Below, one piece after another: positions 46,121 to 57,001 of a DNA stretch of 64,000 nt. Source of the DNA: Riptortus pedestris (taxonomy: Eukaryota; Arthropoda; Insecta; Hemiptera; Alydidae); assembly GCA_019009955.1 (NCBI GenBank), contig CM032233.1, positions 110,925,001 to 110,989,000 on the forward strand. Reading direction: 5' to 3'. A model generated the notes under the pieces. That model made no database searches and was not told the origin of the DNA. It worked only from the letters and a program-made list of their open reading frames with translations. The position numbers were made by a program, and so were the translations under genes. Every line of letters starts with the position of its first letter. The first letter of the stretch is position 1.

Positions 46121-46271
46121 CTGTTAACTCTCTAGCGGTCGCAATTTTTGTTTGATCGTTACCAAACTCGATATTTAAACGTTTTATGCAAAAAGACAGA
46201 TCAAGTTCGTTAATGGCTGAAATCGGACCAGTGGGAGGGGGGGTTTAGAGGGGGGGGATTTTTGAAAATTA
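45835..46271 (+). repeat. Family M tail (reverse) then full head with (TA)n, cut by a LINE
   Basis: GGGGCTGCGTGAACTAAGCA at 45837-45857 is a reverse tail. From 45923 a forward copy starts TTTTTAGCAGATTTCCCTTA, with TATGTATGTGTGTGTGTATA grading into TA (46060-46116), CTCTAGCGGTCGCAATTTTT and the G-rich tract 46233-46257. It ends abruptly at TTTTGAAAATT where the LINE begins. Confidence 0.82.
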
Positions 46272-47227
46272 TTTATTTCATTCTAGAAGTAACCCTACGA
46301 GAAGGTAGTTTATTGAATGACATGTACCGTACAATACCTGTACACAACATTTACTTGTTAAATTTAATAATTTAAAGGTCGTTAAAATAATTACAATATT
46401 TTTTACAAGTATTGGAATATAAACAAAACAAATAAGAAAAAAATAAAATAAACAACATAAAATATTTCTTATCCATGATAAGTTCTCAAGTTTCCCAGTA
46501 ATTTATAAATTTCTTCAGCAACACATGTAAAATAATTTCTGTTTCTTATCATTTTCCCACTTTTATTTCAATTTCAGTCTGGAAGGGTTGTCTTTGTTGT
46601 GTCAGTAGTCTACAGTTGTATAGTAAACGTTGGTAGGTAAAGTCACAGAAACAGTTTGGTTGGTCTGCCAATCCGAAACGGCAGAAATAGGCCTTTGTCG
46701 TCGCATGTCCTGTTAGTACTTGTGTTTTATTGAAGCTAGTTAATGTGATCGGTTTGTTAAAATATTACAATGATGTTTGGAATAAAATGTTTTAAGTGTT
46801 AACCTTTTTTTAACCATTTTTGTCGCCATTTATGTAGTGTGTTTGTCAGTAACTGGTTTTTCGAGTGCATTTTTTTAATTTTGTTGTAATATTCTGGAAT
46901 ATTTGAACCCCGAGAAGGAGATTTGGCTTCATTATCTGCTAGATCGTTCCCCAATATTCCAGAATATCGTTTAATCCATGAAAAACAAATATGTGCCTTG
47001 TGCTGATGTAGTTGTATAAGTGTTAGGTAGTATTTGTTCAGTTAGTGGGCCATGGATTGTGCAATTTTGGAGTGACATTAATGTAGATTTACTGTCTGTA
47101 TAAATGTTTATATTTTTTGACTCTTTGTTAATTCTCAATATATTGTAAACATTTTAGAATTGCGAGTTTTTCAGCTTGATTATTAGTTCAAAAGTCGTAC
47201 GAGTCAGTATTTTTAAGTGCCAAGTTT

Positions 47228-47228
<1 letters not shown>
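46272..47228 (-). pseudogene. Jockey-like LINE remnant (RNase H to 3' end), minus strand
   Basis: On the minus strand: NQAEKLAILKCLQYIEN, INIYTDSKSTLMSLQN, then FSWIKRYSGILGNDLADNEA K. These are the RNase H motifs, the last being the I-x-GN-x2-AD-x2-AK segment. Next come EYYNKIKKMHSKNQLL, LHKWRQKWLKKG and a stop, a basic tail, and an A/T-rich 3' end (GAAATAAATAAT on minus) at 46272. It lacks the reverse transcriptase and has several stops. It inserted into the M copy at 45923. Confidence 0.82.
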
Positions 47229-47287
<59 letters not shown>

Positions 47288-47400
47288 ACCAACACGCAGG
47301 GTCTGCGTAAACTAAACAGATTTCTCACGTGATGGTATAACACACCATTCATCTCTTTTTACCATATATTTTCAATTTCAAAGTAAATCTCTCATCATGT
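47229..47400 (-). repeat. (TA)n and family M tail, reverse
   Basis: TA repeat at 47229-47283, then CACGCAGGGTCTGCGTAAAC, TTTCTCACGTGATGG. No (TA)n normally borders the tail, so this junction is a rearrangement. Confidence 0.7.
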
Positions 47401-47748
47401 CGCAAGAAACTCTAGAGAATATTTGAGATATAAATATGTCCACCAAGTGCCCCCATGGAATAGCATGTTTACAAATCTTTATATTGCATTGTGAGAACAA
47501 AAAATATATTTAATGAGGTGGCAATGCAACTGGGAGAAGAACTATTCAGTATATGAAGGCTATCCTTGCAGCAAAGGCTAATAATAATAAATACATTTGA
47601 ATATTAGTTACAAATAATAGGGCTAAACATTGTCAACAGAAGGGAAGGAATTAAAAAATTATAGAATACTTGATAAGAAATAAAGTACAATCCACACAGC
47701 AATATTCATCATAACTTCAGTGGCAGTTGGGTAATAAATTTGTGCTTA

Positions 47749-47801
<53 letters not shown>

Positions 47802-47860
47802 CGTATTCTTTATAATGTATCAGACAATGTTCTCCATTTACGTGACTAATTTTTAAGTCA
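47401..47860. other. Low-copy DNA with (TA)n
   Basis: 47430-47465 is related to the coding-like fragment at 45516. TA repeat at 47750-47799. Otherwise nothing recognised. Confidence 0.4.
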
Positions 47861-48553
47861 CGCAGCGGCTGGGTAAACTAAATAGATTGCCACACCATCG
47901 ATTTATTTTTACCTTATATTTTCTATTTCAAAGTACAAATCTGAAAAAATGTTTAATATTTGATATACGAGAAAAAGTTACAACGGCAGAGAATCAATAG
48001 TTTAATAATATGGCAAGTTTTACATTTTTCGATGCGACTCATAATAACAGAGAAAACTTGGATTTCGAATTCTCCTCCTATTAATCCCTTCTATTTCTAG
48101 CCCAATTAACGACCATTAATGTTGAATGAAAAGGTTAAATATCCATTACGGTATAGAGCAAATAAACAATTTCAAGTAAGGAGTTTAAAATTTAATTTAT
48201 GATAATATCCCGTAACGTATTTGCTCGTATCTCTCACAGTGAATGTTCAATGAAAATAACATTTATTGTTAAAGCGTCGAATAAATTGGTTCATGATACG
48301 ACAGCTTATAGTAAATATGAAATTAGTAGTAGTGGGGGTTTACTAAAAAATAGAAAAAAGGAAAAAAAAAATATTATCTTGGGTAATATTCGAGATCAAG
48401 AACAATTTTATATATCAAAATTAAAGGAGATTAAATTTTCAATGAGATTGGATCTGTACAACATTTCGATTTGACGTATACTAACGGAGATATAGTTTGA
48501 ATTTTCAAAATTCCACCTTAAAACTCCCAGATATATACATACATACATTATAT

Positions 48554-48607
<54 letters not shown>

Positions 48608-48675
48608 AGTTTGAAGAAACTTCGAAAATCGCGTCATGTGTTCAAAGATTTCCCTTAAGGGAAATCTGCTAAAAC
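47861..48675 (-). repeat. Divergent family M copy, reverse, with (TA)n
   Basis: Tail CACGCAGCGGCTGGGTAAAC, long-form blocks, GTGGGGGTTTACTAAAAAAT, CGGAGATATAGTTTGAATTT, ACATACATACATTATATC then TA (48549-48597) and CACACACA, ending with a head (CGAAAATCGCGTCATGTG ... CCCTTAAGGGAAATCTGC). Confidence 0.7.
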
Positions 48676-48815
48676 TAGTACAAAAAGGCCATTCTCATTA
48701 TTATTGAATATAAAATTGATATGCTAAGAATGAAAGTTTCTTGATTTACTATAATCATTCACGAAATTTAGTTTTTTGGTTAGAAGAAATATTTCGAAGA
48801 TCGCACCATGAGTAG

Positions 48816-48873
48816 TTGCATTTTTCTTATTAAATCGGCGATTGGAGTAGCCGATTTAATAAGAAAAATGCAA
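48816..48873. repeat. Perfect 24-bp inverted repeat (hairpin, 10-nt loop)
   Basis: Arms 48816-48839 and 48850-48873 are exact reverse complements (TTGCATTTTTCTTATTAAAT CGGC), loop GATTGGAGTA. The arm sequence derives from the M block GATATTTGCATTTTTATTAA, so the hairpin is an inverted junction of two M pieces. Confidence 0.9.
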
Positions 48874-48879
48874 ATATCT

Positions 48880-49360
48880 CAATGCAAATTAAAAAAAGGT
48901 CCATTATGACTGTAATCGAACATAGTGGGTGAGGAGCACTAGTTATAATCATTTCACTTCCTTATACGTTCATTTTTTCATTGTTACATGAGAAGAAAAT
49001 GGGAATCCACTGCATGCTGTTCTGAATCATAGTTACTTGTACGTTTCTGGAATACGGGCTACTACCTTCATACCGGAAAAGCTACAATGCTTATACCCTA
49101 TATCCAACAACATTCAGACATGATTAACGAGTAAACAGAGTTGATTTTAATGGTTATGGTTGTGAAGGGCTCTATCAACAGGGTATTGTAAAATAAGGGT
49201 TGTATGATAAATCAAAATTTTCCCTCACAAACAAAGGGCTAATTTACACCTTCATTCTTCGACCATTGTGGACTTAGGCTGCGGGGTTCAACAAAACAAT
49301 TCAATTCATATAGCTCTCAGACGGTTCAGTCTAAAAGTACTTCGGACAATTACCAACGCT
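48880..49360. other. Low-copy DNA, no recognised gene
   Basis: No coding-like frame and no copy of the window's repeat families. Confidence 0.4.
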
Positions 49361-49383
49361 CCATTTTAGCAGATTTTCCTTAA

Positions 49384-49444
<61 letters not shown>

Positions 49445-49590
49445 ATATATATATATATATATATATAGTTTTGAACGGACCTCATTTTCGTCATTCCCTG
49501 GGTAGGATCTATGTACAATTGAAGGAATATTTCGAAAATTGCATCATAAGTACAACTGCATTAGATGATTTCCCTTAAAAGAAATCTGCT
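49361..49590 (-). repeat. Family M heads in inverted pair around (CT)n(TA)n
   Basis: A forward head start (TTTTAGCAGATTTTCCTTAA) at 49364, (CT)n at 49386-49442, (TA)n at 49443-49467, then the reverse head (GTTTTGAACGGACCTCATTT ... CTTAAAAGAAATCTGC). The core between the two is replaced by compound microsatellite. Confidence 0.75.
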
Positions 49591-49681
49591 AAAACGACAG
49601 TTACTCTATAAAATGATTCTAAAAAAAAAGTTGAGAAGAAGAAATTACCGAGGTTAAATGTGCTTTACTATCCGATATATA

Positions 49682-50155
49682 AAATTGTAACCTCTGTCTG
49701 TACATTGATTTACCTGAACACCAATATTAATATACAGTTTACAATCTAGACTTACAAAAGAGCATTTTTAATAGCGGTTATGACGAACCTAAAACAGCTG
49801 TCACCATTAAGCTTTGTACCGCATCAAGGGAAAGGAACTTTTATTGATACATGCTTTGGAAGATAGACTACTTTCTACAATTATGAATTATACTGTTCAA
49901 TACGTTATAAAAAAAAAACAAAAAAAAAACGACATGCACAGGGGACAGGAAATATAAAAATATTGAGAAGAGTGAAGTCTTAAATAACAAATAATTTTAT
50001 TATTAACAAATCCACAGCAACGACGGGTACGAACCCTAAACACTATGACGGGGAAATGTCAAAATATTGTGGAAAGTTTTCCTTGACAAAAAATACCATC
50101 TTTATTCAGACTCAAATGAATTCCCGTGCGAAGCTGGGTACCTTAGCTAGTATAA
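49682..50155 (-). mobile_element. Family B element, copy 5, reverse, deleted
   Basis: Plus-strand left end AAAATTGTAACCTCTGTCTG TAC is the B right end. The right end GCGAAGCTGGGTACCTTAGC, TAGTATA is the B start. The interior lacks the 298-bp units. Confidence 0.7.
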
Positions 50156-50159
50156 TATA

Positions 50160-50650
50160 AAAGTAATATATTTGTTTCGATGTAGGGGAGAGAGAGAGTT
50201 AATATTTCTTTGAGATTAAACGACATTTAAGGAGTAATCTGGTTGGATTTAAATGGAATCATTCATATGGGCTCAATTAATCAACTAACTTGGTATTGTA
50301 AATTCCTGGTCAATTTCTACGTTAAAATGAATAAAATAATAATAAAAGGAAGGACAAAGCCGCCCCCTAGCAGTAGTGACTTATCTAGTTACATACTAAT
50401 ATTTACACCTTATAGCTAATTTCACCTTCAGGCCAAGTCACGGGATAATAGACTGCTGGAGACATCGGCCCTTCCCACCGGCCCCTCCTTGCCTCCCTCT
50501 ATATATACCTCTCCTACTCACCTTCCAGCACAGCGAGAGTTTACGTTTTTGAAATTGAGATTAACCTTTATAATAATAGAATTTACTGATGCCGAGTGGG
50601 AGTATTACTGTTACTCAATAGGTAACGCTTGGGGCAAACAGAAAGTACGG
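50160..50650 (+). promoter_or_regulatory. Family P promoter-like repeat, copy 1
   Basis: Shares TTTAAGGAGTAATCTGGTTG, AAAGGAAGGACAAAGCCGCC, ACTGCTGGAGACATCGG, a C-rich block, the TATA-like CTCTATATATACC near 50501, and CTTCCAGCACAGCGAGAGTT about 25-30 bp after it. The spacing resembles a TATA box and start site. A LTR or other retroelement promoter is the likeliest origin (inference). The 90-codon frame across it is conserved only as repeated DNA. Confidence 0.5.
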
Positions 50651-50651
50651 G

Positions 50652-50694
<43 letters not shown>

Positions 50695-50854
50695 CCTCTT
50701 GACGCCTCTCTCACCGGTCCGTTTTCAGCCATTAACAATCTTGATCATTCTTGTTACATAAAACATTCTTGTTACAAATATCGAGTTTGGTAATGATCAA
50801 ACAAACATTGGGACCTTCCGGGCGTTAACAGACAAATATATAAATCTCTCATTC

Positions 50855-50929
<75 letters not shown>

Positions 50930-51060
50930 TTGAACGGGCCTCATTTTCGTCATTCCCTGGGTAGGATCTATGTACATTTGAAGAAATATTTCGATTATTG
51001 CATCATGAGTACAACTGCATTATATGATTTCCCTTAAGGGAAATCTGCTAAAACGACAGT
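50651..51060 (-). repeat. Family M pieces, reverse, with two (TA)n tracts
   Basis: TA at 50655-50691, then CCGGTCCGTTTTCAGCC, TATCGAGTTTGGTAATGATC, TA at 50858-50925, GTTTTGAACGGGCCTCATTT and the head (TTTCCCTTAAGGGAAATCTG C) near 51030-51050. Confidence 0.75.
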
Positions 51061-51354
51061 TGCTGTATAAAATGATTGCAAAAAAACTTAAGAAGAAGAA
51101 ATTATCGAGGTTAAATGTGCTTTACTACTCCACTCTGAGTAGGCTCATTAGTGGCTGTGAGAGAGAAGAGTTGGCGAGATGGCCACAGGCAGCAGCACCT
51201 CACGGATTCATATAACTCAAGGTTATCACCTAACACCTGCTGATAGGGGAATCATCCCGAGGACTGATAAACTCCTAAGAACAACTAGCTTACATATTTT
51301 CCTAGGACGTTTCGCTAACAAATATGCTTGTTGTCTTCATCAGATACAAGAAAA
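51061..51354 (-). other. Low-copy block with hammerhead-like motif (Penelope-type remnant?)
   Basis: On the minus strand, from 51344 down to about 51300, the order is CTGATGA, an arm AACAA, loop GCATAT, arm TTGTT, GC, GAAAC, GTC. Those are the core elements of a type I hammerhead ribozyme with a very short stem III, as reported for Penelope-like retroelements. Outer flanks (TTTTCTT and AGGAAAA) can pair as stem I. An extra A after CTGATGA and two mismatches in stem II make it degenerate. 51100-51215 recurs at 53815-53935 and 57115-57240. Confidence 0.4.
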
Positions 51355-52330
51355 AAAAAATGTCCGTCACGCAGGGACTGCGGATGAGAAGCAGATTTCC
51401 CTTGTAAAATTTTACAATAGATAAATCTACATACTGGCAACACTTAACACATCCGTGAATATTAAGTGAATAAATACAGACCGTAATGAGAAATCTTTCA
51501 GTCAATTCGACTTATCTCGCAACGGAAAGCCTCTGAGTTATAAACAAACAGGTCTGCCATCCGCTCAGAACTGAACAGATGAATATTTATTATGTAGAGT
51601 TCGTTAAGAGACAATATTGCTCATCAAAAAGAATGAAAATAAACAAAAGAAAAATGAAACAGTAACAGAAAAAAATTAAACACTTATATTAGAACAGGAC
51701 AACCTAAGAAAGCAACCAAAAAACCAAACGCAAACCAAACCAAAAAAAAGCACGAATCAACAAATAAAAAAATAGAATAAATATTTTAAAAAAATAAGCG
51801 AAAACATTAAATTCAAAAACAAAAAAAAATCTTATAAAGATACTAGACAATTAAAAACTATAAGGACTAATAATTTACTAAAAAAATTATATACAAACAA
51901 ATATTTATTTTATTGAAAACTATTTACTATATCCAGTACTGTAATTTATAATGAATCAGAATAATTTATCTCAAATTTTAGTTGTCCAAGAACAAAAGAT
52001 GGGGGGGACTTACAAATTAGAAGTTCAATGAAAACAATGTATGGTGAAGCAGAAAAAAACCTTGGAATGAAGTGGTTCATGATATTACGGTTTATTATTA
52101 ATATTAATATGACGACTGAAAAATGCAAATATCTCTGTTAATATTCAAGATAGAGAATAAATGATAACAATATTTATAGTACATTTAATTTGCATACGAT
52201 TGGTATTATACAAGTTTTCGATCCGACGTATAGTAACGGAGATATTTCGAATTATCGAAATAATCCCCCCCCTCTTTACCCCCTCCTCCGACTAGTCCGA
52301 TTTCAGCCGTTAACGAACTTGATCTTTCTT
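51355..52330 (-). repeat. Family M copy, long form, reverse
   Basis: TGTCCGTCACGCAGGGACTG tail, ACAATAGATAAATCTACATA, GAGAAATCTTTCAGTCAATT, CGGAAAGCCTCTGAGTT, A-rich insert (51600-51880), ATTTATAATGAATCAGAATA, CTCTGTTAATATTCAAGATA, CGGAGATATTTCGAATTATC, C-rich tract, GTTAACGAACTTGATCTTTC. Confidence 0.75.
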
Positions 52331-52489
52331 TTTCCATAAAACGTTTATATATACATAATACAACTTTTTGAATCGCTGCGGCGGATTCGAAAATCCCTCG
52401 TCTAAATCCCCCTCCAAATAGACCGATTTCAGCTATTAACGAACATGATCTTTGTTTTTTTATAAAACGAGTTTGATAACGATCAAACA

Positions 52490-52599
52490 AAATTTCCCCG
52501 GAGGGAAATCAGCTATTGAGGTAGTACTCTTGACGCGATTTTCGAAATATATCCTTAAATGTCCATCGGTAGGATCGATGACGAAAATCAAGTCCGTTC

Positions 52600-52654
<55 letters not shown>

Positions 52655-52990
52655 TAAAATGCGTCTAGTGGTCACAATTTTAATAATAGTGAAAAACAAA
52701 AATATTTATAGAGCATTTAATTTGGAATAAGGTTCAATTTTTCGATTCAACAGATAATAACGGAGATACTTCGTAAATCCCTCTCTAATCTCTCCCACGA
52801 AGCCGAATTTCGCCATTAACGAACATGATCTATATTTTTACTTAAAATGTTTAAATATCGAGTTCGGTAACGATCAAATTAACATTACGACGTCTAGAGC
52901 GGAGACAGATATATATAAATTTGAATGTACCTCATTTTGGTCATCTCCTAGATAGGATCGATGGACATTAGAGGAAATTATTCGAAAATC
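52490..52990 (+). repeat. Family M head with (TA)n and inverted partner, unit 1
   Basis: Head TTTCCCCGGAGGGAAATCAG, a palindrome with CCGG replacing TTAA, TA at 52603-52657, then GCGTCTAGTGGTCACAATTT, and an inverted copy to 52990. The same arrangement stands at 55664-56190 in unit 2. Confidence 0.78.
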
Positions 52991-53089
52991 GCGTCATGAG
53001 TAGGAGATTTTCTTTAAGGGTATTTTTTTCATTGAGTAATGAAAGGGCCGTCGCACAGTGGCTGCTTTTTAAGCTGCACATTTTATTAG

Positions 53090-53600
53090 TACAATAAAAG
53101 TAATATATTTGTTTCGACGAAGGAGAGAGAGAGTTAATATTTCTTTGAGATTTAACGGCATTTAAGGAGTAATCTGGTTGGATTTAAATGGGAATGATTC
53201 AGATGGGCTCAATTAATCAACTAACTGGGTATTGTAAAATCCTGAAGTCAATTTCTATGTTAAAATGAATAAAATAATAATAAAAGGAAGGACAAAGCCG
53301 CCCCCTAGCAGTAGTGACTTATCTAGTTACATACTAATATTTACACCTTATAGCTAATGAAACATGCAGGCCAAGTCACGGGATAATAGACTGCTGGAGA
53401 CATCGGCCCTTCCCACCGGCCCCTCCTTGCCTCCCTCTATATATACCTCTCCTACTCACCTTCCAGCACAGCGAGAGTTTAAGTTTTTGAAATTGGAATT
53501 AACCTTTATAATAATAGAATTTACTGATGCCGAATGGGAGTATTACTGTCACTCAATAGGTAACGCTTGGGGCAAACTCAAAGTATGGTGTATACACACA
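53090..53600 (+). promoter_or_regulatory. Family P promoter-like repeat, copy 2
   Basis: Contains TATATATA at 53438-53445, preceded by a C-rich GGCCCCTCCTTGCCTCCCT segment and followed by CTTCCAGCACAGCGAGAG. Nearly identical to copy 3 in unit 2. Confidence 0.5.
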
Positions 53601-54374
53601 CACACATATATATATATATATTAGATGAGTTCCCTTAAGGGAAATCTGCTCAAAAAACAGTTGCTCTATAAAATGATAACGAAAAGTTATCTTGAAATTT
53701 TGAGAAAAAAATCAATGTACAGACAGAGGTTACAATTTTATATATATAAATGGAAATCTGCTAAAACAACAGTTGCTGTATAAAATGATTCTAAAAAAAA
53801 CTTGAGAAGAAGAAATTACCGAGGTTAAATGTGCTTTACTACTCGACTCTGAGTAGGCTCATTAGTAGCTGTGAGAGAGAGGAGTTGGCGAGATGGCCAC
53901 AGGTAGCAGCACCTCACGGATTCATATAACTCTACATACTTGCAGCTCTTGAATATTAATTAAATAAAACGGTAATGAGAAATCTTTCAGTTATTTTCAA
54001 TAACCTCACAACGGAAAGCCTCTGAATTGTAAACAAACAGGCCTGCCATCCGCTCCAAACAGAAAAATATTTATTTATTTCTTGTGGAGCGTTCGTTCCG
54101 AGGCGATATTGAAAAACAGATTGAGATCAACAAAACAAATATTCAGGCTCATCAAAAAACCGTGAAAATAAACAAAATACTATTTTACTATTTCTAGTAC
54201 TGTAATTTATCATGAATCAGAATAATTTTTATCCCAATCACTCAAATAGTAGTCCAAGAACAAAAGATGGGGGGGGGGAGCACAATTTTAATAATAGTGA
54301 AAACACATAAAATAAGTATTTCTATTTACAGACTCCCTTCTGCGAGGGCGGTCTCTATGATTGAAAAAAAAACT

Positions 54375-54488
54375 AACTAAATATCTGAAATTTATCATAT
54401 ATGTCCTTTATAGCTTGTCGGGACACGTTATATTCATATACAATATCCCTTTTTCTGATGGAACTAAGGATTTTACTTAGGTCCTCGG

Positions 54489-54492
<4 letters not shown>
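54375..54492 (-). pseudogene. Short helix-turn-helix-like frame, unidentified
   Basis: On the minus strand: SEDLSKILSSIRKRDIVYEY, NVSRQAIKDIYDKFQIFS, stop. The VYEYNVSRQAIKDIY part resembles the recognition region of helix-turn-helix domains in transposases. The unit 2 counterpart (about 57735-57850) carries frame-breaking indels. Only 38 codons; source unknown. Confidence 0.28.
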
Positions 54493-54558
<66 letters not shown>

Positions 54559-54585
54559 GGCACCTCAATCAATATTTTATCATTT

Positions 54586-54695
54586 TATTAGCAGATTACC
54601 CTTAAGGGAAATCAGCTATTAAGGTTGTACTCATGAACTTTCGAAATTTTTCTTCAAATGTCCATCGATCCTACCTAGTAGAGAGGTCCGTTCAA

Positions 54696-54756
<61 letters not shown>

Positions 54757-55180
54757 TCGCAATTTTTGTTCGATCGTTACCAAACTCGGTATTTAAACGT
54801 TTTATGCTAAAAGACAGATCAAGTTCGTTAACGGCAGAAATCGGATCAGTGGGAGGGGGGGGTTTAAGAGGGGAGGATTTTCGAAAATTCGAAATATCTC
54901 CGTTACCATACGTCGGATCAAATAATTGTATAGAACTAATCTTATTCTAAATTAAATTTACTATAAATATTGTTCAATATATTTATTCTCTATCTTGAAT
55001 ATTAACCGAGATATTTGCATTTTTATTAAATTTGGACCGATAATGGATGACAGTTTCCCGCCAAAAGATATTTCGGCCCTTTGCCGTAACTGTTCGTCTC
55101 TCGTATGGAGATTTCTCTATTGTATATCTTCACGTGGGAAATCTGCTTAGCTTGCGCAGCCCCTGCGTGACGGACTTTTT
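54586..55180 (+). mobile_element. Family M insertion with empty site and target duplication
   Basis: A short-form copy: TATTAGCAGATTACCCTTAA, GAGGTCCGTTCAAAACTA, TA at 54700-54753, GGTCGCAATTTTTGTTCGAT, G-rich tract (54851-54875), ACCGAGATATTTGCATTTTT, and the tail GCGTGACGGACTTTTT. ATCATTT flanks it on both sides (54579-54585 and 55181-55187). The other duplication unit has the uninterrupted CAATATTTTATCATTTCTGA (ATCATTT at 58521-58527). This proves the copy moved in after the duplication, or was lost precisely from unit 2, and fixes both ends. Confidence 0.9.
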
Positions 55181-55771
55181 ATCATTTCTGATGCATGCAA
55201 CGACATCGACTTTAAATAAATTTTTTCCCCCGGAACCTTGACTTTGTAATCAATTATTTTGACCCCAACACGAAATTTTATCTTGAAAAAAATTATGAAT
55301 TTCTCTCCTAAATGCCAGACGCTATATCAAAGATCAGCTTCGTTAATTCCTGAAATCGACTGGGGGAAAGGGGGGTTTAGAGGATAGAATTTTGATAATT
55401 CTAAATATCTCCGTTATTATACGTAGTATCGAAAAAGTGTACTGAGCCAATCGTACTGAGAATTTAATTTTCAATAAATGTTGTCATATATGTTTTTTCA
55501 CTATCTTGATTATTTACTGAGATATTTGGATTCTTTTGTTTCGGATTTCAAAATTCAAAATATCTCTATGATTCGAATAATTTTATAGAACAAGTCTTGC
55601 TAAGCTATTGACGAACATGATCTTTGTTTTTATATAAAACGAGTTTGATAACGATCAAACAAAATTTCCCCGGAGGGAAATCAGCTATTGAGGTAGTACT
55701 CTTGACGCGATTTTCGAAATTTATCCTTAAATGTCCATCGGTAGGATCGATGACGAAAATCAAGTCCGTTC

Positions 55772-55833
<62 letters not shown>

Positions 55834-56269
55834 CGTCTAGTGGTCACAATGTTAATAATAGTGAAAAACAAAAATATTTATAGAGCATTTAATTTGGAAT
55901 AAGGTTCAATTTTTCGAGTCAACAGATAATAACGGAGATACTTCGTAAATCACCCTCTAACCACCACCCCTCGCCCACGTAGCCGATTTTCGCCATTAAC
56001 GAACATCTATCGGCTTATATTTTTACTTAAAACGTTTAAATATCGAGTTCGGTAACGACCAAACAAACATTACGACTGCTAGAGCGGAGACAGATATATA
56101 TAAATTTGAACGGACCTCATTTTGGTCATATCCTGGATAGGATCGATTGACATTACAGGAAATTATTCAAAAATCGCATCATGAGTAGGAGATTTTCTTC
56201 AAGGGTATTTTTTTCACTGAATAATGAAAGGACCGTGTCTTAGGGGCTGCTTTTTAAGCTGCACATTTT

Positions 56270-56790
56270 ATTAGTACAAGAAAAGTAGTATATTTGTTTC
56301 GATGTAGGAGAGAGAGAGAGAGAGAGAGAGAGTTAATATTTCTTTGAGATTTAACGGCATTTAAGGAGTAATCTGGTTGGATTTAAATGGGAATGATTCA
56401 GATGGGCTCAATTAATCAACTAACTGGGTATTGTAAAATCCTGAAGTCAATTTCTATGTTAAAATGAATAAAATAATAATAAAAGGAAGGACAAAGCCGC
56501 CCCCTAGCAGTAGTGACTTATCTAGTTACATACTAATATTTACACCTTATAGCTAATGAAACATGCAGGCCAAAGTCACGGGATAATAGACTGCTGGAGA
56601 CATCGGCCCTTCCCACCGGCCCCTCCTTGCCTCCCTCTATATATACCTCTCCTACTCACCTTCCAGCACAGCGAGAGTTTAAGTTTTTGAAATTGGAATT
56701 AACCTTTATAATAATAGAATTTACTGATGCCGAATGGGAGTATTACTGTCACTCAATAGGTAACGCTTGGGGCAAACTCAAAGTATGGTG
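56270..56790 (+). promoter_or_regulatory. Family P promoter-like repeat, copy 3
   Basis: Copy in duplication unit 2, with an expanded (GA)n near 56308-56332. The C-rich block, TATATATA (near 56638) and CTTCCAGCACAGCGAGAG are unchanged. Confidence 0.5.
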
Positions 56791-56791
56791 T

Positions 56792-56841
<50 letters not shown>

Positions 56842-56965
56842 TGAGTTCCCTTAAGGGAAATCTGCTCAAAAAACAGTCTTTGCTCTACTAAAATGAAAAA
56901 CGAAAAGTTATCTTGTAAATTTTGAGAAAAAAATCAATGTACAGACAGAGGGTTTACAATTTATC

Positions 56966-57001
<36 letters not shown>

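Larger units (their letters stand above)
52431..55602 (+). repeat. Tandem duplication, unit 1 (about 3.17 kb)
   Basis: Directly repeated as 55603-58933. In order both units have: TTTCCCCGGAGGGAAATCAG M head, (TA)n, M pieces, family P repeat, a B remnant (GTACAGACAGAGG), a low-copy block, an M long-form piece, ACTCCCTTCTGCG, and CTAAGGATTTTACTTAGG. Then come CAATATTTTATCATTT and a CCCCCGGAACCTTGACTTTG block. Unit 1 differs by a TA tract (54491-54556) in place of the exon-bearing segment and by an extra M copy. Breakpoints share AGCTATT (52431-52437, 55603-55609, 58934-58940). Confidence 0.9.

Noticed and set aside
50489..50761. Recurrent 'protein' MPPSIYTSPTHLPAQREF at 50489, 53364, 56627 and (minus) 62968
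   Set aside because: The conserved frame follows from repeated DNA (family P) and runs into (TA)n. The DNA pattern is promoter-like, not coding.
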